The notes under the pieces are model-generated. The model saw only the letters and a list, made by a program, of their open reading frames with translations. It did no database searches and was not told the DNA's origin. The position numbers were made by a program, and so were the translations under genes. A DNA stretch of 7,826 nucleotides from positions 1 to 7,826 of the forward strand of contig CAMDRY010000138.1 of the NCBI GenBank assembly GCA_945906975.1, read 5' to 3'. Below are positions 1 to 5,587 of this stretch, one piece after another (position 1 is the stretch's first letter; the number at the start of each line of letters is the position of its first letter). The stretch is from Bordetella parapertussis (lineage in GTDB: Bacteria; Pseudomonadota; Gammaproteobacteria; Burkholderiales; SG8-39).

Positions 1-388
1 GCACCGGACCGAACCACGCGCGCGCCTCGTGGTTGTCCTCAACAGCGACCCTGCCCCAGCCGATTTCCTTCACCGGATTCGGTGCAACCGTACCGCCCAG
101 CGCCCTGGACATGAGCTGCCCGCCAAGGCAATGCCCCAACACGGGCACCTCCTCGTCGACCGCGCGGGAGATGAGCGCAAGCACGCGCGGGATCCACGGC
201 AGGTCGTCATTGACGCTCATCGGCCCACCCATGAACACCAAGCCCGAATACTGCGATGGCGAGGGTGGCAGCGGGTCGCCCGAGTCGATGCGCACCAGGG
301 TCCATGGCACGCCGTGTTCGTCCAGATATCTGGCAAAATAACCCGGGCCTTCGGTGCCGCTGTGACGAAAAACCGCAACCGGTTTCAT
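1..388 (-). CDS. Class I glutamine amidotransferase (GMP-synthase-like), C-terminus cut off by the window edge
   Basis: The first 129 codons of this gene can be read on the minus strand from the ATG at 388-386 to the left edge; no stop is reached. The protein opens MKPVAVFRHSGTEGPGYFA and carries FMGGPMSVND at about residues 52-61, which fits the oxyanion-hole region. GHCLGGQ follows at about residues 85-91, the nucleophile elbow of class I amidotransferases, with Cys87 as the expected catalytic cysteine. The His-Glu pair that would complete the triad lies beyond the window. The family (COG0518-like, related to the GuaA glutaminase domain) releases ammonia from glutamine or hydrolyses gamma-glutamyl bonds; the acceptor substrate of this stand-alone form is usually unknown. 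A GAGG ribosome-binding site at 397-394 sits 5 nt before the start. It diverges from the protease gene at 398 with a 9-bp spacer. Family assignment is firm; the exact role is not. Confidence 0.88.
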   Translation of the reverse strand, partial: MKPVAVFRHSGTEGPGYFARYLDEHGVPWTLVRIDSGDPLPPSPSQYSGLVFMGGPMSVNDDLPWIPRVLALISRAVDEEVPVLGHCLGGQLMSRALGGTVAPNPVKEIGWGRVAVEDNHEARAWFGPV

Positions 389-397
389 TGGAGCCTC
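389..397. promoter_or_regulatory. 9-bp divergent spacer carrying two opposed ribosome-binding sites
   Basis: The start codons of the amidotransferase (386-388, minus) and the protease (398-400, plus) are separated by only nine bases. GGAG at 390-393 is the plus-strand Shine-Dalgarno, 4 nt before ATG 398. On the minus strand GAGG at 397-394 is the Shine-Dalgarno, 5 nt before ATG 388. There is no room for a promoter, so each promoter must lie inside the other gene. The pair of sites supports both chosen start codons. Confidence 0.6.
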
Positions 398-1102
398 ATG
401 ATAAAAACCAACATGGCACCGCCTGCCGCCAGACTCGGGGTACTTAATCTGTCGTCACTGGCGCTGTCGTTACTGGCGCTGGTGCTTTCAGGCACCGTCG
501 GCAGCGCGCTCGCCATGGACATCAGCCTGATCGGACTTTTCCCTGGCAAAGGGGCGGTCCTGATCATAGACGGCTCACCACCAAAATCAATCAAACCGGG
601 CCAAAGATCAGCTGAGGGAATAGTACTGATTTCCGCCGAAAAAGAAACCGCCGTCATCGAAGTCGACGGCAAGATGAGAACCCTGCGCATCGGCCAGCAC
701 CACCGCTCCGACGGTAACACCGCGAGCGGTAATACAGTCAGCCTGGCGGCCGACCAACGCGGCCACTTTATTGCCGCAGGCACCATCAACGACAGCGGCC
801 AATTGAGCATGCTCGTCGACACCGGTGCCAGCGTCGTCGCCATTCCCGAAACCGATGCCAAGCGCATGGGTCTGGATTACAAAAAAGGCGCGACCGCATC
901 ATTGAACACTGCGAACGGCGTCACGCAAGCGTGGCGGATCCGGCTCGACAGCGTGAGAATCGGCGACGTATCGGTCAACGGCATCGATGCCGTGGTGATA
1001 CCCGAGGGCAAACTGCCCATGGCATTGCTGGGCATGACTTTCCTCAACCGCTTCGAGTTGAATCGTCAGGGTGAGACGATGACGCTAAGGAAGCGGTTCT
1101 AA
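398..1102 (+). CDS. Exported retropepsin-like aspartic protease (clan AA, TIGR02281-like)
   Basis: This 234-residue protein has a signal-peptide-like start: a charged N-terminus, then a Leu/Ala-rich core at about residues 15-35 ending near SALA at 36-39. The mature protein would act in the periplasm. Residues about 41-100 form a small beta-rich domain (DISLIGLFPGKGAVLIIDG onward). The protease lobe follows, with the catalytic motif LVDTGAS at 139-145 (Asp141) and the second conserved element LLGMTFLNRF at 210-219. A single lobe of this size must dimerise, as retroviral proteases do. I recognise the bacterial TIGR02281 retropepsin-like family, whose substrates are largely unknown. The open frame extends upstream to base 29, but ATG 398 has a GGAG site at 390-393, starts directly before the signal peptide and avoids overlapping the amidotransferase gene. 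The alternative ATG at 413 has no ribosome-binding site. The gene ends 24 bp from convergent folE2 with no obvious terminator between them. Confidence 0.85.
   Translation: MIKTNMAPPAARLGVLNLSSLALSLLALVLSGTVGSALAMDISLIGLFPGKGAVLIIDGSPPKSIKPGQRSAEGIVLISAEKETAVIEVDGKMRTLRIGQHHRSDGNTASGNTVSLAADQRGHFIAAGTINDSGQLSMLVDTGASVVAIPETDAKRMGLDYKKGATASLNTANGVTQAWRIRLDSVRIGDVSVNGIDAVVIPEGKLPMALLGMTFLNRFELNRQGETMTLRKRF
452..481 (+). repeat. Tandem 15-bp duplication inside the signal-peptide core
   Basis: Two adjacent 15-bp units, 452-466 and 467-481 (TCGTCACTGGCGCTG and TCGTTACTGGCGCTG), differ at one base. They are in frame and encode SSLAL then SLLAL, the hydrophobic core of the protease signal peptide. 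This reads as an in-frame five-codon duplication; chance from Leu/Ala codon repetition is the alternative. Confidence 0.7.
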
Positions 1103-1126
1103 GTCCACCCGGTTCCCGATCACGCG

Positions 1127-1933
1127 CTAAGACTTCGTCTTATCGCACTCTATCAGGGCATACGCGGAGTGGTTGTGGATGGATTCAAAGTTCTCACTCT
1201 CCACAACGTACCATTCGATGCGGCTGTCGGCATTCAATTCAGCGGCGACGTCGCGCACCATATCCTCGACGAATTTTGGGTTGTCGTAGGCGCGTTCGGT
1301 GACAAATTTTTCATCCGGACGCTTGAGCAGCCCGTAAAGTTCGCTCGAAGCCTGGCGTTCGGCGATTTCAATCAGTTCCTCGATCCAGACAAAGCCACGC
1401 GTGCGCGCCGCAATGGTGACGTGCGAACGCTGGTTGTGCGCGCCATATTTGGAAATTTCCTTCGAACAGGGGCACAGGCTGGTAACCGGTATGACCACTT
1501 TCATGGTGAAGTGCTGCTGGCCTTCACGAATTTCGCCGGTAAAGGTGACCTCGTAATCGAGCAGGCTTTTCACCCCGGATACCGGCGCAGCCTTGTTGAC
1601 GAAATACGGGAAGGTCATCTCGATCACGCCAGAGCGCGCCTCCAACCGCTCGACCATTTCTTTTAGCATCACCTGGAAACTTTCGACGCTGATCTCACGT
1701 TCATGCGCGTTGAGAATTTGCACAAAGCGCGACATGTGCGTGCCCTTGAACTGGTGGGGCAGGCCGACATACATGTTGAAATTGGCGATGGTGTGCTGGA
1801 CCGCATTGCCACGCTCCATGACCTTGACCGGATGGCGAATGGCCTTGATGCCGACGCGATCAATGGCGAGGTGCCGCACATCGGCTAAGGACTGCACGTC
1901 CGGAATGGCGGTGGAGGAATCTCGGGTGTTCAT
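1127..1933 (-). CDS. folE2: GTP cyclohydrolase I type IB (FolE2)
   Basis: FolE2 converts GTP to 7,8-dihydroneopterin triphosphate in the cytoplasm, the first step of folate synthesis. The 268-residue product is of normal family length. It carries the FolE2 signature [20 protein letters not shown] at 151-170, with the metal-binding Cys in CPC at 154-156. It also shows the early motif [10 protein letters not shown] at 27-36 and a C-terminal [12 protein letters not shown] at 248-259. The type IB enzyme is unrelated in sequence to FolE and tolerates several divalent metals. The frame is open to 2071, but family members begin near MNTRDSS...PDVQ, so ATG 1933-1931 is preferred; AAAAGG at 1947-1942 lies 8 nt upstream. 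It is last in the operon after dxs, with a 217-bp gap containing a candidate promoter, a stem-loop and a short leader ORF ending TGATG on this start. In some bacteria folE2 is a Zur-controlled backup for zinc-dependent folE; I found no convincing Zur box here, so it may be the main enzyme. Confidence 0.95.
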   Translation of the reverse strand: MNTRDSSTAIPDVQSLADVRHLAIDRVGIKAIRHPVKVMERGNAVQHTIANFNMYVGLPHQFKGTHMSRFVQILNAHEREISVESFQVMLKEMVERLEARSGVIEMTFPYFVNKAAPVSGVKSLLDYEVTFTGEIREGQQHFTMKVVIPVTSLCPCSKEISKYGAHNQRSHVTIAARTRGFVWIEELIEIAERQASSELYGLLKRPDEKFVTERAYDNPKFVEDMVRDVAAELNADSRIEWYVVESENFESIHNHSAYALIECDKTKS

Positions 1934-1995
1934 CAGAGGAGCCTTTTCGCAGGGCTGAGTGCCCCGGCGCGAATGAGTTGTAGTAAGTCTAACAT
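1933..1995 (-). CDS. Possible 20-residue leader peptide overlapping the folE2 start
   Basis: A short frame on the minus strand begins at ATG 1995-1993, directly after the stem-loop at 1996-2026, and encodes [20 protein letters not shown]. Its TGA stop (1935-1933) shares one base with the folE2 ATG (1933-1931), the classic TGATG layout for translational coupling. Seven of 20 residues are Leu; the first three Leu codons are TTA, TTA and CTA, which are uncommon in this GC-rich sequence. There is no good Shine-Dalgarno before its ATG, and the start is close to base-paired RNA. That makes real translation uncertain. The frame is open further upstream to 2211, so the exact start is not forced. Confidence 0.3.
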   Translation of the reverse strand: MLDLLQLIRAGALSPAKRLL

Positions 1996-2026
1996 GGTGA
2001 CGCTTGCGAGCATTTGCAAGCGCACC
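1996..2026. promoter_or_regulatory. Inverted repeat / stem-loop in the folE2 leader
   Basis: GGTG at 1996-1999 plus CGCTTGC at 2001-2007 pair perfectly with GCAAGCG at 2016-2022 plus CACC at 2023-2026. The result is an 11-bp stem with one bulged A (2000) and an 8-nt loop. On the folE2 transcript no U-run follows, so it is not an intrinsic terminator. It could be a 5' stabilising hairpin, a translation switch for the leader ORF, or a dyad operator in DNA. Confidence 0.55.
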
Positions 2027-2030
2027 GTAA

Positions 2031-2036
2031 ATTGTA
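2031..2036 (-). promoter_or_regulatory. Candidate -10 element for folE2
   Basis: On the minus strand TACAAT (2036-2031) matches the sigma-70 -10 consensus at 5 of 6 positions. It lies so that transcription would begin around 2023-2026, the first bases of the stem-loop. No good -35 hexamer is visible at 16-19 bp upstream, so this is weak evidence for a private folE2 promoter within the operon. Confidence 0.3.
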
Positions 2037-2091
2037 ATCTGATGCGCGGAAAATATCGGTAATACCCCCACCAGGCATAGGCCTTAGACGC

Positions 2092-2116
2092 GAAGGGGAA
2101 TCGCCGCACCCCCTTC
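2092..2116 (-). other. Short stem-loop downstream of dxs
   Basis: GAAGGGG at 2092-2098 pairs with CCCCTTC at 2110-2116 over an 11-nt loop, starting about 35 nt after the dxs stop. There is no T-run after it on the minus strand, so it is not a standard terminator. It might stabilise the 3' end of the dxs message or partly separate dxs from folE2 expression. Confidence 0.35.
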
Positions 2117-2150
2117 AGTCGCGCCGCCGCAACCGGGCCGCACCGCTTCT

Positions 2151-4007
2151 TCAGCGACCTTGCAAAGCCGCGGTGACCGAACGCACAATTCCCGCCGCAT
2201 CGAGTCCGCATTGAGCCAGCAGTTGCACCGGATCACCATGGTCGATAAAGCGATCGGGCAGGCCAAGGTGCAGCATATGCGCGCTGAAACCCAGCGCGGC
2301 CGCGGCCTCGGCAACGGCGCTACCCGCACCCCCCATAATCACGTTCTCCTCCACCGTCACGACCAAAGCGGCATCCGCGGCGAGCTCTGCCACCAGCGCG
2401 GCGTCGATTGGCTTCACAAACCGCATGTTCGCAACCGTCGCATCCAGCGCCACTGCCGCTTCGAGCGCCGGCCCGAGCATGGCGCCGAAGGCCATTATCA
2501 CCACACCGCCTTGCTTGCCGCGGCGGCGTATCTCGCCCTTGCCAACGGGCAGTGCGCGCATTTCCTTCTCTGGCACGACCCCCGGACCGCTACCGCGCGG
2601 GTAGCGCACGGCAGTCGGGGTGTCGAGCGTAAGCGCGGTATAGAGCATCTGCCGGCATTCGTTCTCGTCTGATGGCGTCATCACCGTCAGGTTGGGAATG
2701 CAACGCAAAAAAGACAGGTCAAAGGCGCCGTTGTGCGTGGCACCGTCCGCGCCCACCAGACCACCGCGATCGAGGGCCATGACCACCGGCAGGTTTTGTA
2801 TCGCCACATCGTGGATAAGCTGGTCGTAGCCGCGTTGCAGGAAGGTCGAGTAAATCGCCAGAACCGGCTTCATACCCTCGCAGGCGAGCCCCGCGGCAAA
2901 GGTCACCGCATGCTGCTCGGCGATACCGACATCGAAATAGCGGTCAGGATGCAGTTCGGCATAGCGCACCATGCCCGAGCCCTCGCGCATCGCCGGCGTG
3001 ATGCCCACAAGGCGCTTATCCAGCGCCGCCATGTCGCAAAGCCAGTCGCCAAAGACCTGCGTGTAGGTGGGCTTGCCGCCGCCCTTGCCGCCCTTGATAC
3101 CCTCGTCGGGCACAAATTTCGACACGCCGTGATAAAGCACAGGGTCGACCTCGGCGCGATTGTAGCCGTGACCTTTTTTGGTGATCACGTGCAGGAACTG
3201 CGGCCCGCTCAACTGGCGGATGTTTTTCAGCGTGGGCACCAGCGCATCGAGGTCGTGACCATCGATGGGGCCGATATAGTTAAAGCCGAACTCCTCGAAC
3301 ATGGTCGAGGGCGTGACCATGCCCTTGGCGTGCTCCTCGACTTTTTTCGCCAACTCCCACAGCGGCGGCATACCGCCCAGAACGCGCTCGCTGGCCTTGC
3401 GTGCCGTGGCGTAAAAACGCCCGGAAAGCAGGCGCGCGAGGTATTTATTGAGCGCACCCACCGGCGGCGAGATCGACATGTCGTTGTCGTTGAGAACGAC
3501 CAGCAGGTTGGCGTCGGAGACCCCGGCGTTGTTGAGCGCTTCAAAGGCCATGCCGGCGGACATCGCGCCGTCGCCGATGATCGCCACAGCGCGCCGCTCC
3601 TCGCCGGCGAGGCGTGCACCCAGCGCCATGCCGAGTGCCGCGGAAATCGAAGTGCTCGAATGCGCCGTGCCGAAGGTGTCGTACTCGCTTTCAGAGCGGC
3701 GCGGAAAGCCGGAGATACCGCCCGCCATGCGCAGCAGCGACATGCTTTCGCGCCGGCCGGTCAGGATTTTGTGCGCGTAAGTCTGGTGTCCTACGTCCCA
3801 GACCAGGCGGTCGCGCGGCGTGTCAAAAACGTAATGCAGCGCGATGGTGAGTTCTATGGTGCCGAGGTTGGACGATAAATGCCCGCCGGTCCGTGACACC
3901 GAATCGATGACGTAGGCGCGTAATTCGTCTGCAAGCTGGACAAGCTGCGGGCGCTCGAGCTTGCGCAGGTCAGCCGGAAAATTGACGGTCTTGAGCAGTT
4001 CGTACAT
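2151..4007 (-). CDS. dxs: 1-deoxy-D-xylulose-5-phosphate synthase
   Basis: Dxs joins pyruvate and glyceraldehyde-3-phosphate to give DXP, the entry step of the MEP isoprenoid pathway and a precursor for thiamine and pyridoxal phosphate. Read from ATG 4007 the protein has 618 residues, normal for the family. The thiamine-diphosphate domain shows [10 protein letters not shown] at 41-50 with the active-site His43. The cofactor motif runs from GDGAMSAG (145-152) to the NDN at 173-175. The pyrimidine-binding domain has [17 protein letters not shown] at 359-375 with catalytic Glu364, and DGATHNG at 421-427. The transketolase C-terminal domain covers about 490-618. The frame is open to an ATG at 4103, adding 32 polar residues, but family members start near [14 protein letters not shown], so 4007 is preferred even though its ribosome-binding site is weak (GGGG about 12 nt upstream). 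It follows ispA after 152 bp and precedes folE2. It is complete, with all expected key residues. Confidence 0.97.
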   Translation of the reverse strand: MYELLKTVNFPADLRKLERPQLVQLADELRAYVIDSVSRTGGHLSSNLGTIELTIALHYVFDTPRDRLVWDVGHQTYAHKILTGRRESMSLLRMAGGISGFPRRSESEYDTFGTAHSSTSISAALGMALGARLAGEERRAVAIIGDGAMSAGMAFEALNNAGVSDANLLVVLNDNDMSISPPVGALNKYLARLLSGRFYATARKASERVLGGMPPLWELAKKVEEHAKGMVTPSTMFEEFGFNYIGPIDGHDLDALVPTLKNIRQLSGPQFLHVITKKGHGYNRAEVDPVLYHGVSKFVPDEGIKGGKGGGKPTYTQVFGDWLCDMAALDKRLVGITPAMREGSGMVRYAELHPDRYFDVGIAEQHAVTFAAGLACEGMKPVLAIYSTFLQRGYDQLIHDVAIQNLPVVMALDRGGLVGADGATHNGAFDLSFLRCIPNLTVMTPSDENECRQMLYTALTLDTPTAVRYPRGSGPGVVPEKEMRALPVGKGEIRRRGKQGGVVIMAFGAMLGPALEAAVALDATVANMRFVKPIDAALVAELAADAALVVTVEENVIMGGAGSAVAEAAAALGFSAHMLHLGLPDRFIDHGDPVQLLAQCGLDAAGIVRSVTAALQGR

Positions 4008-4159
4008 GGACGCGTCATACCCCGGTTTGTGAGTCTGCTCCCTGGCCTTGTCGCGTTGCTCGCGCTCGCCGGGCATGTCGGAAAATCCGCTTATTGTGGT
4101 CATAGTGTATTCGGCCGAGCCGGCATGGGTGCCCGCCCCTTATGGAATTTACGCGTGCC

Positions 4160-5023
4160 CTAGAACTTTCGCAACACGATGAAATCAGCCAGCTGCGCCA
4201 GCCGCATCGCGCCGGCGCCAAAGCCGGCCAAAGCCTGGTGCGCCTCGACGCGCAATTCCTCAGCTAGCGCCTTGGCACGCGCCATGCCAAGCAGGCTTAC
4301 ATAGGTCGGTTTGCCGGCTGCGGCGTCCTTGCCCGCAGTTTTCCCCAGTGTGGCGGTAGGCGTCTCACAGTCGAGCACATCGTCGATGACCTGAAAGGCC
4401 AGTCCGATGCATTTGGCGTAGTGGTCGAGACGCTCCTCCGCCGCCAGCGGTGCCCCGCAGCGCGCGCCCAGCAACACCGCGGCGCGAATCAGCGCACCGG
4501 TCTTGTGAATGTGCATGTTCTCGAGTTCGGGCAGGCTCAGTGCTTTGCCCACGCCCGCCAGATCTAGGGCCTGGCCGCCAACCATGCCGCGACTGCCCGT
4601 GGCGACCGCCAGCAACTTCACCATGCCCAGCTGGCGCGAAGCGTCATCGCTCAGCGGGTGTTCGGTGATCAATTGGAAAGCCATTGACTGCAGGGCGTCA
4701 CCGACCAGCAATGCGGTGGCCTCGTCGTACTCCACGTGCACCGTGGGTTTTCCACGGCGCAGCACGTCATCGTCCATGCATGGCAGATCATCGTGCGCCA
4801 GGGAATAGGCATGGATCATTTCAACCGCGCAGGCGGCGATCTCGACGCGCCCATCCGCGGCGCCGGCAAGGCCGCCGGCGGCAAAGGCGAGAAGCGGACG
4901 CACGCGTTTGCCACCGTCAAGCACGGCATAGCGCATGGCCGCGTGCAGCCGCGGCGGCAGCGCATCGGCAGGCGGCAGCAGCCGTCCCAGCGCCGACTCG
5001 ACCCGCGCCCGGACTGCAGCCAT
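4160..5023 (-). CDS. ispA: Farnesyl diphosphate synthase (type II, bacterial)
   Basis: This prenyltransferase adds isopentenyl diphosphate to dimethylallyl and geranyl diphosphate to yield farnesyl diphosphate, feeding quinone side chains, undecaprenyl phosphate and possibly hopanoids. The 287-residue all-alpha protein has LDGGKRVRPLL at 35-45 for pyrophosphate binding. The first Asp-rich motif is DDLPCMDDD at 78-86 and the second is DDVLD at 214-218. The two-residue insert (PC) in the first motif and Tyr73 five residues before it are the marks of bacterial type II farnesyl synthases, which favour a C15 product. Lys174 in HIHKTGALIRAA is also a conserved position. The start at 5023 keeps the usual TWMAAV context. 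The frame stays open upstream into the end of xseB, and there is no clear ribosome-binding site, so translation may be coupled to xseB, whose stop lies 37 bp upstream. The exact start is therefore slightly uncertain; the function is not. Confidence 0.95.
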   Translation of the reverse strand: MAAVRARVESALGRLLPPADALPPRLHAAMRYAVLDGGKRVRPLLAFAAGGLAGAADGRVEIAACAVEMIHAYSLAHDDLPCMDDDVLRRGKPTVHVEYDEATALLVGDALQSMAFQLITEHPLSDDASRQLGMVKLLAVATGSRGMVGGQALDLAGVGKALSLPELENMHIHKTGALIRAAVLLGARCGAPLAAEERLDHYAKCIGLAFQVIDDVLDCETPTATLGKTAGKDAAAGKPTYVSLLGMARAKALAEELRVEAHQALAGFGAGAMRLAQLADFIVLRKF

Positions 5024-5060
5024 CCAGGTGGCGAATGGCGCGCCCGGGCTGGCGAGCGTA

Positions 5061-5303
5061 TCAGTCTTCAGGCTGCGCTCCGGGAAAGGCTTTCAGCGTG
5101 GACTCCTCGAGCACCCGCACCTGTTGCTGCGCCTGCGCGAGCACGCTCTGGCAGTGTTGCGCCAGCTCAAGCCCGCGTTTATGCGCTGCCAGCGACTGCT
5201 CCAGCGACAACTGCCCGTTCTCCATGCTGGCGACGATTTTTTCCAGTTCGGCCAGTGCCGCCTCGAAACTGGGCGGCGTATCAGATTTTGCTGGTTTTGA
5301 CAT
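5061..5303 (-). CDS. xseB: Exodeoxyribonuclease VII small subunit
   Basis: XseB is the small regulatory subunit of exonuclease VII, which degrades single-stranded DNA from both ends together with the large subunit XseA (not in this window). The 80-residue protein is of normal size. It shows the family pattern FEAALAELEKIV at 13-24, then SMENGQLSLEQSLAAHKRG at 26-44 and ELAQHCQSVLAQAQQQV at 46-62, which would form a two-helix coiled hairpin that binds XseA. It is the first gene of the minus-strand operon xseB-ispA-dxs-folE2, a common order in betaproteobacteria. A good -10 element lies about 40 bp upstream. The ribosome-binding site is weak (GGAT near 5313-5310). Confidence 0.95.
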   Translation of the reverse strand: MSKPAKSDTPPSFEAALAELEKIVASMENGQLSLEQSLAAHKRGLELAQHCQSVLAQAQQQVRVLEESTLKAFPGAQPED

Positions 5304-5343
5304 GAAATCCGGTGGAATCCGGCAGGTCGGTGGGAAGAAGCCG

Positions 5344-5349
5344 ATTATA
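5344..5349 (-). promoter_or_regulatory. Candidate -10 element of the xseB-ispA-dxs operon
   Basis: TATAAT is present exactly on the minus strand at 5349-5344, giving a predicted start near 5337 and a leader of about 35 nt before xseB. The -35 region at 17 bp spacing reads ATATTT, a poor match, so the promoter may be weak or activator-dependent. A 13-bp palindrome at 5370-5382 overlaps the -35 position. Confidence 0.45.
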
Positions 5350-5369
5350 AACGGGAAGCCTCAAAAAAA

Positions 5370-5382
5370 TATTGCCCCAATA
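5370..5382. promoter_or_regulatory. 13-bp palindrome at the -35 position of the xseB promoter
   Basis: TATTG-CCC-CAATA is a perfect 5-bp dyad with a 3-bp centre. Its position over the -35 region of the candidate xseB promoter is where a repressor or class II activator would bind. I do not recognise it as the site of a named regulator. Confidence 0.3.
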
Positions 5383-5487
5383 AGGACACAATCAAGGCCA
5401 ACGCAAAAACCATCGCCGCATGAAGCAGGCGCGCCAAGCGCCGCATAAACACCCCTGCGCGCCGATCATAAGGCCCGCGGCGAAACC

Positions 5488-5501
5488 ATTGCGGCGGCAA
5501 T
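5488..5501. other. Short inverted repeat in the divergent region
   Basis: ATTGC at 5488-5492 and GCAAT at 5497-5501 form a 5-bp dyad around GGCG, about 90 bp upstream of the Rieske gene. It may be an operator half of that promoter region but is short enough to arise by chance. The rest of 5304-5587 is GC-rich non-coding sequence with no further gene that I can support. Confidence 0.2.
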
Positions 5502-5529
5502 TAGTCTGGCCCACGGGTCTGGAAAGCCT

Positions 5530-5535
5530 TAGAAT
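5530..5535 (+). promoter_or_regulatory. Weak candidate -10 element for the Rieske gene
   Basis: TAGAAT at 5530-5535 matches 5 of 6 bases of the -10 consensus and lies about 50 bp before the start codon. No good -35 hexamer is found at normal spacing (TGGCCC at 5507-5512), so confidence is low. Confidence 0.22.
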
Positions 5536-5568
5536 TGTCGTCCTTTTGCGTCATTAACCCGGAGATTC

Positions 5569-5576
5569 AAGGAGGT
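5569..5576 (+). promoter_or_regulatory. Full-consensus ribosome-binding site of the Rieske gene
   Basis: AAGGAGGT is fully complementary to the 16S rRNA tail and is the strongest such site in the window. It sits 11 nt before ATG 5588, slightly longer than usual, and no nearer in-frame start exists. It supports 5588 as the start. Confidence 0.65.
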
Positions 5577-5587
5577 CGGCGTACATC

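Noticed and set aside
29..397. N-terminal extension of the protease by 123 codons
   Set aside because: It would overlap the amidotransferase gene antisense and place the signal peptide internally; ATG 398 has a proper ribosome-binding site.
1103..1126. Bidirectional terminator between the convergent protease and folE2 genes
   Set aside because: The 24-bp gap has no inverted repeat and no T-run on either strand.
2025..2041. AT-rich GTAAATTGTAATC considered as a Zur box upstream of folE2
   Set aside because: It is not a dyad: the halves do not match as inverted repeats, as a Zur site would require.
1934..2071. 46-codon N-terminal extension of folE2
   Set aside because: The added residues do not resemble the start of FolE2 proteins and the frame crosses the candidate promoter and stem-loop.
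1934..2150. Tetrahydrofolate riboswitch or other known riboswitch before folE2
   Set aside because: Only a single stem-loop and a second small hairpin are seen; the multi-stem layout and conserved bases of folate riboswitches are not evident.
2733..3878. A 381-codon open frame antisense to dxs
   Set aside because: Arg/His-rich shadow of the dxs reading frame with no recognisable domain; dxs carries all its family motifs.
4008..4103. 32-codon N-terminal extension of dxs
   Set aside because: Dxs proteins begin close to MYELL; the extra residues are polar, unconserved as far as I know, and the upstream ATG has no ribosome-binding site.
5507..5525. Sigma-54-like promoter (TGGCCC region) before the Rieske gene
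   Set aside because: The required GC at the -12 element with correct spacing is absent.
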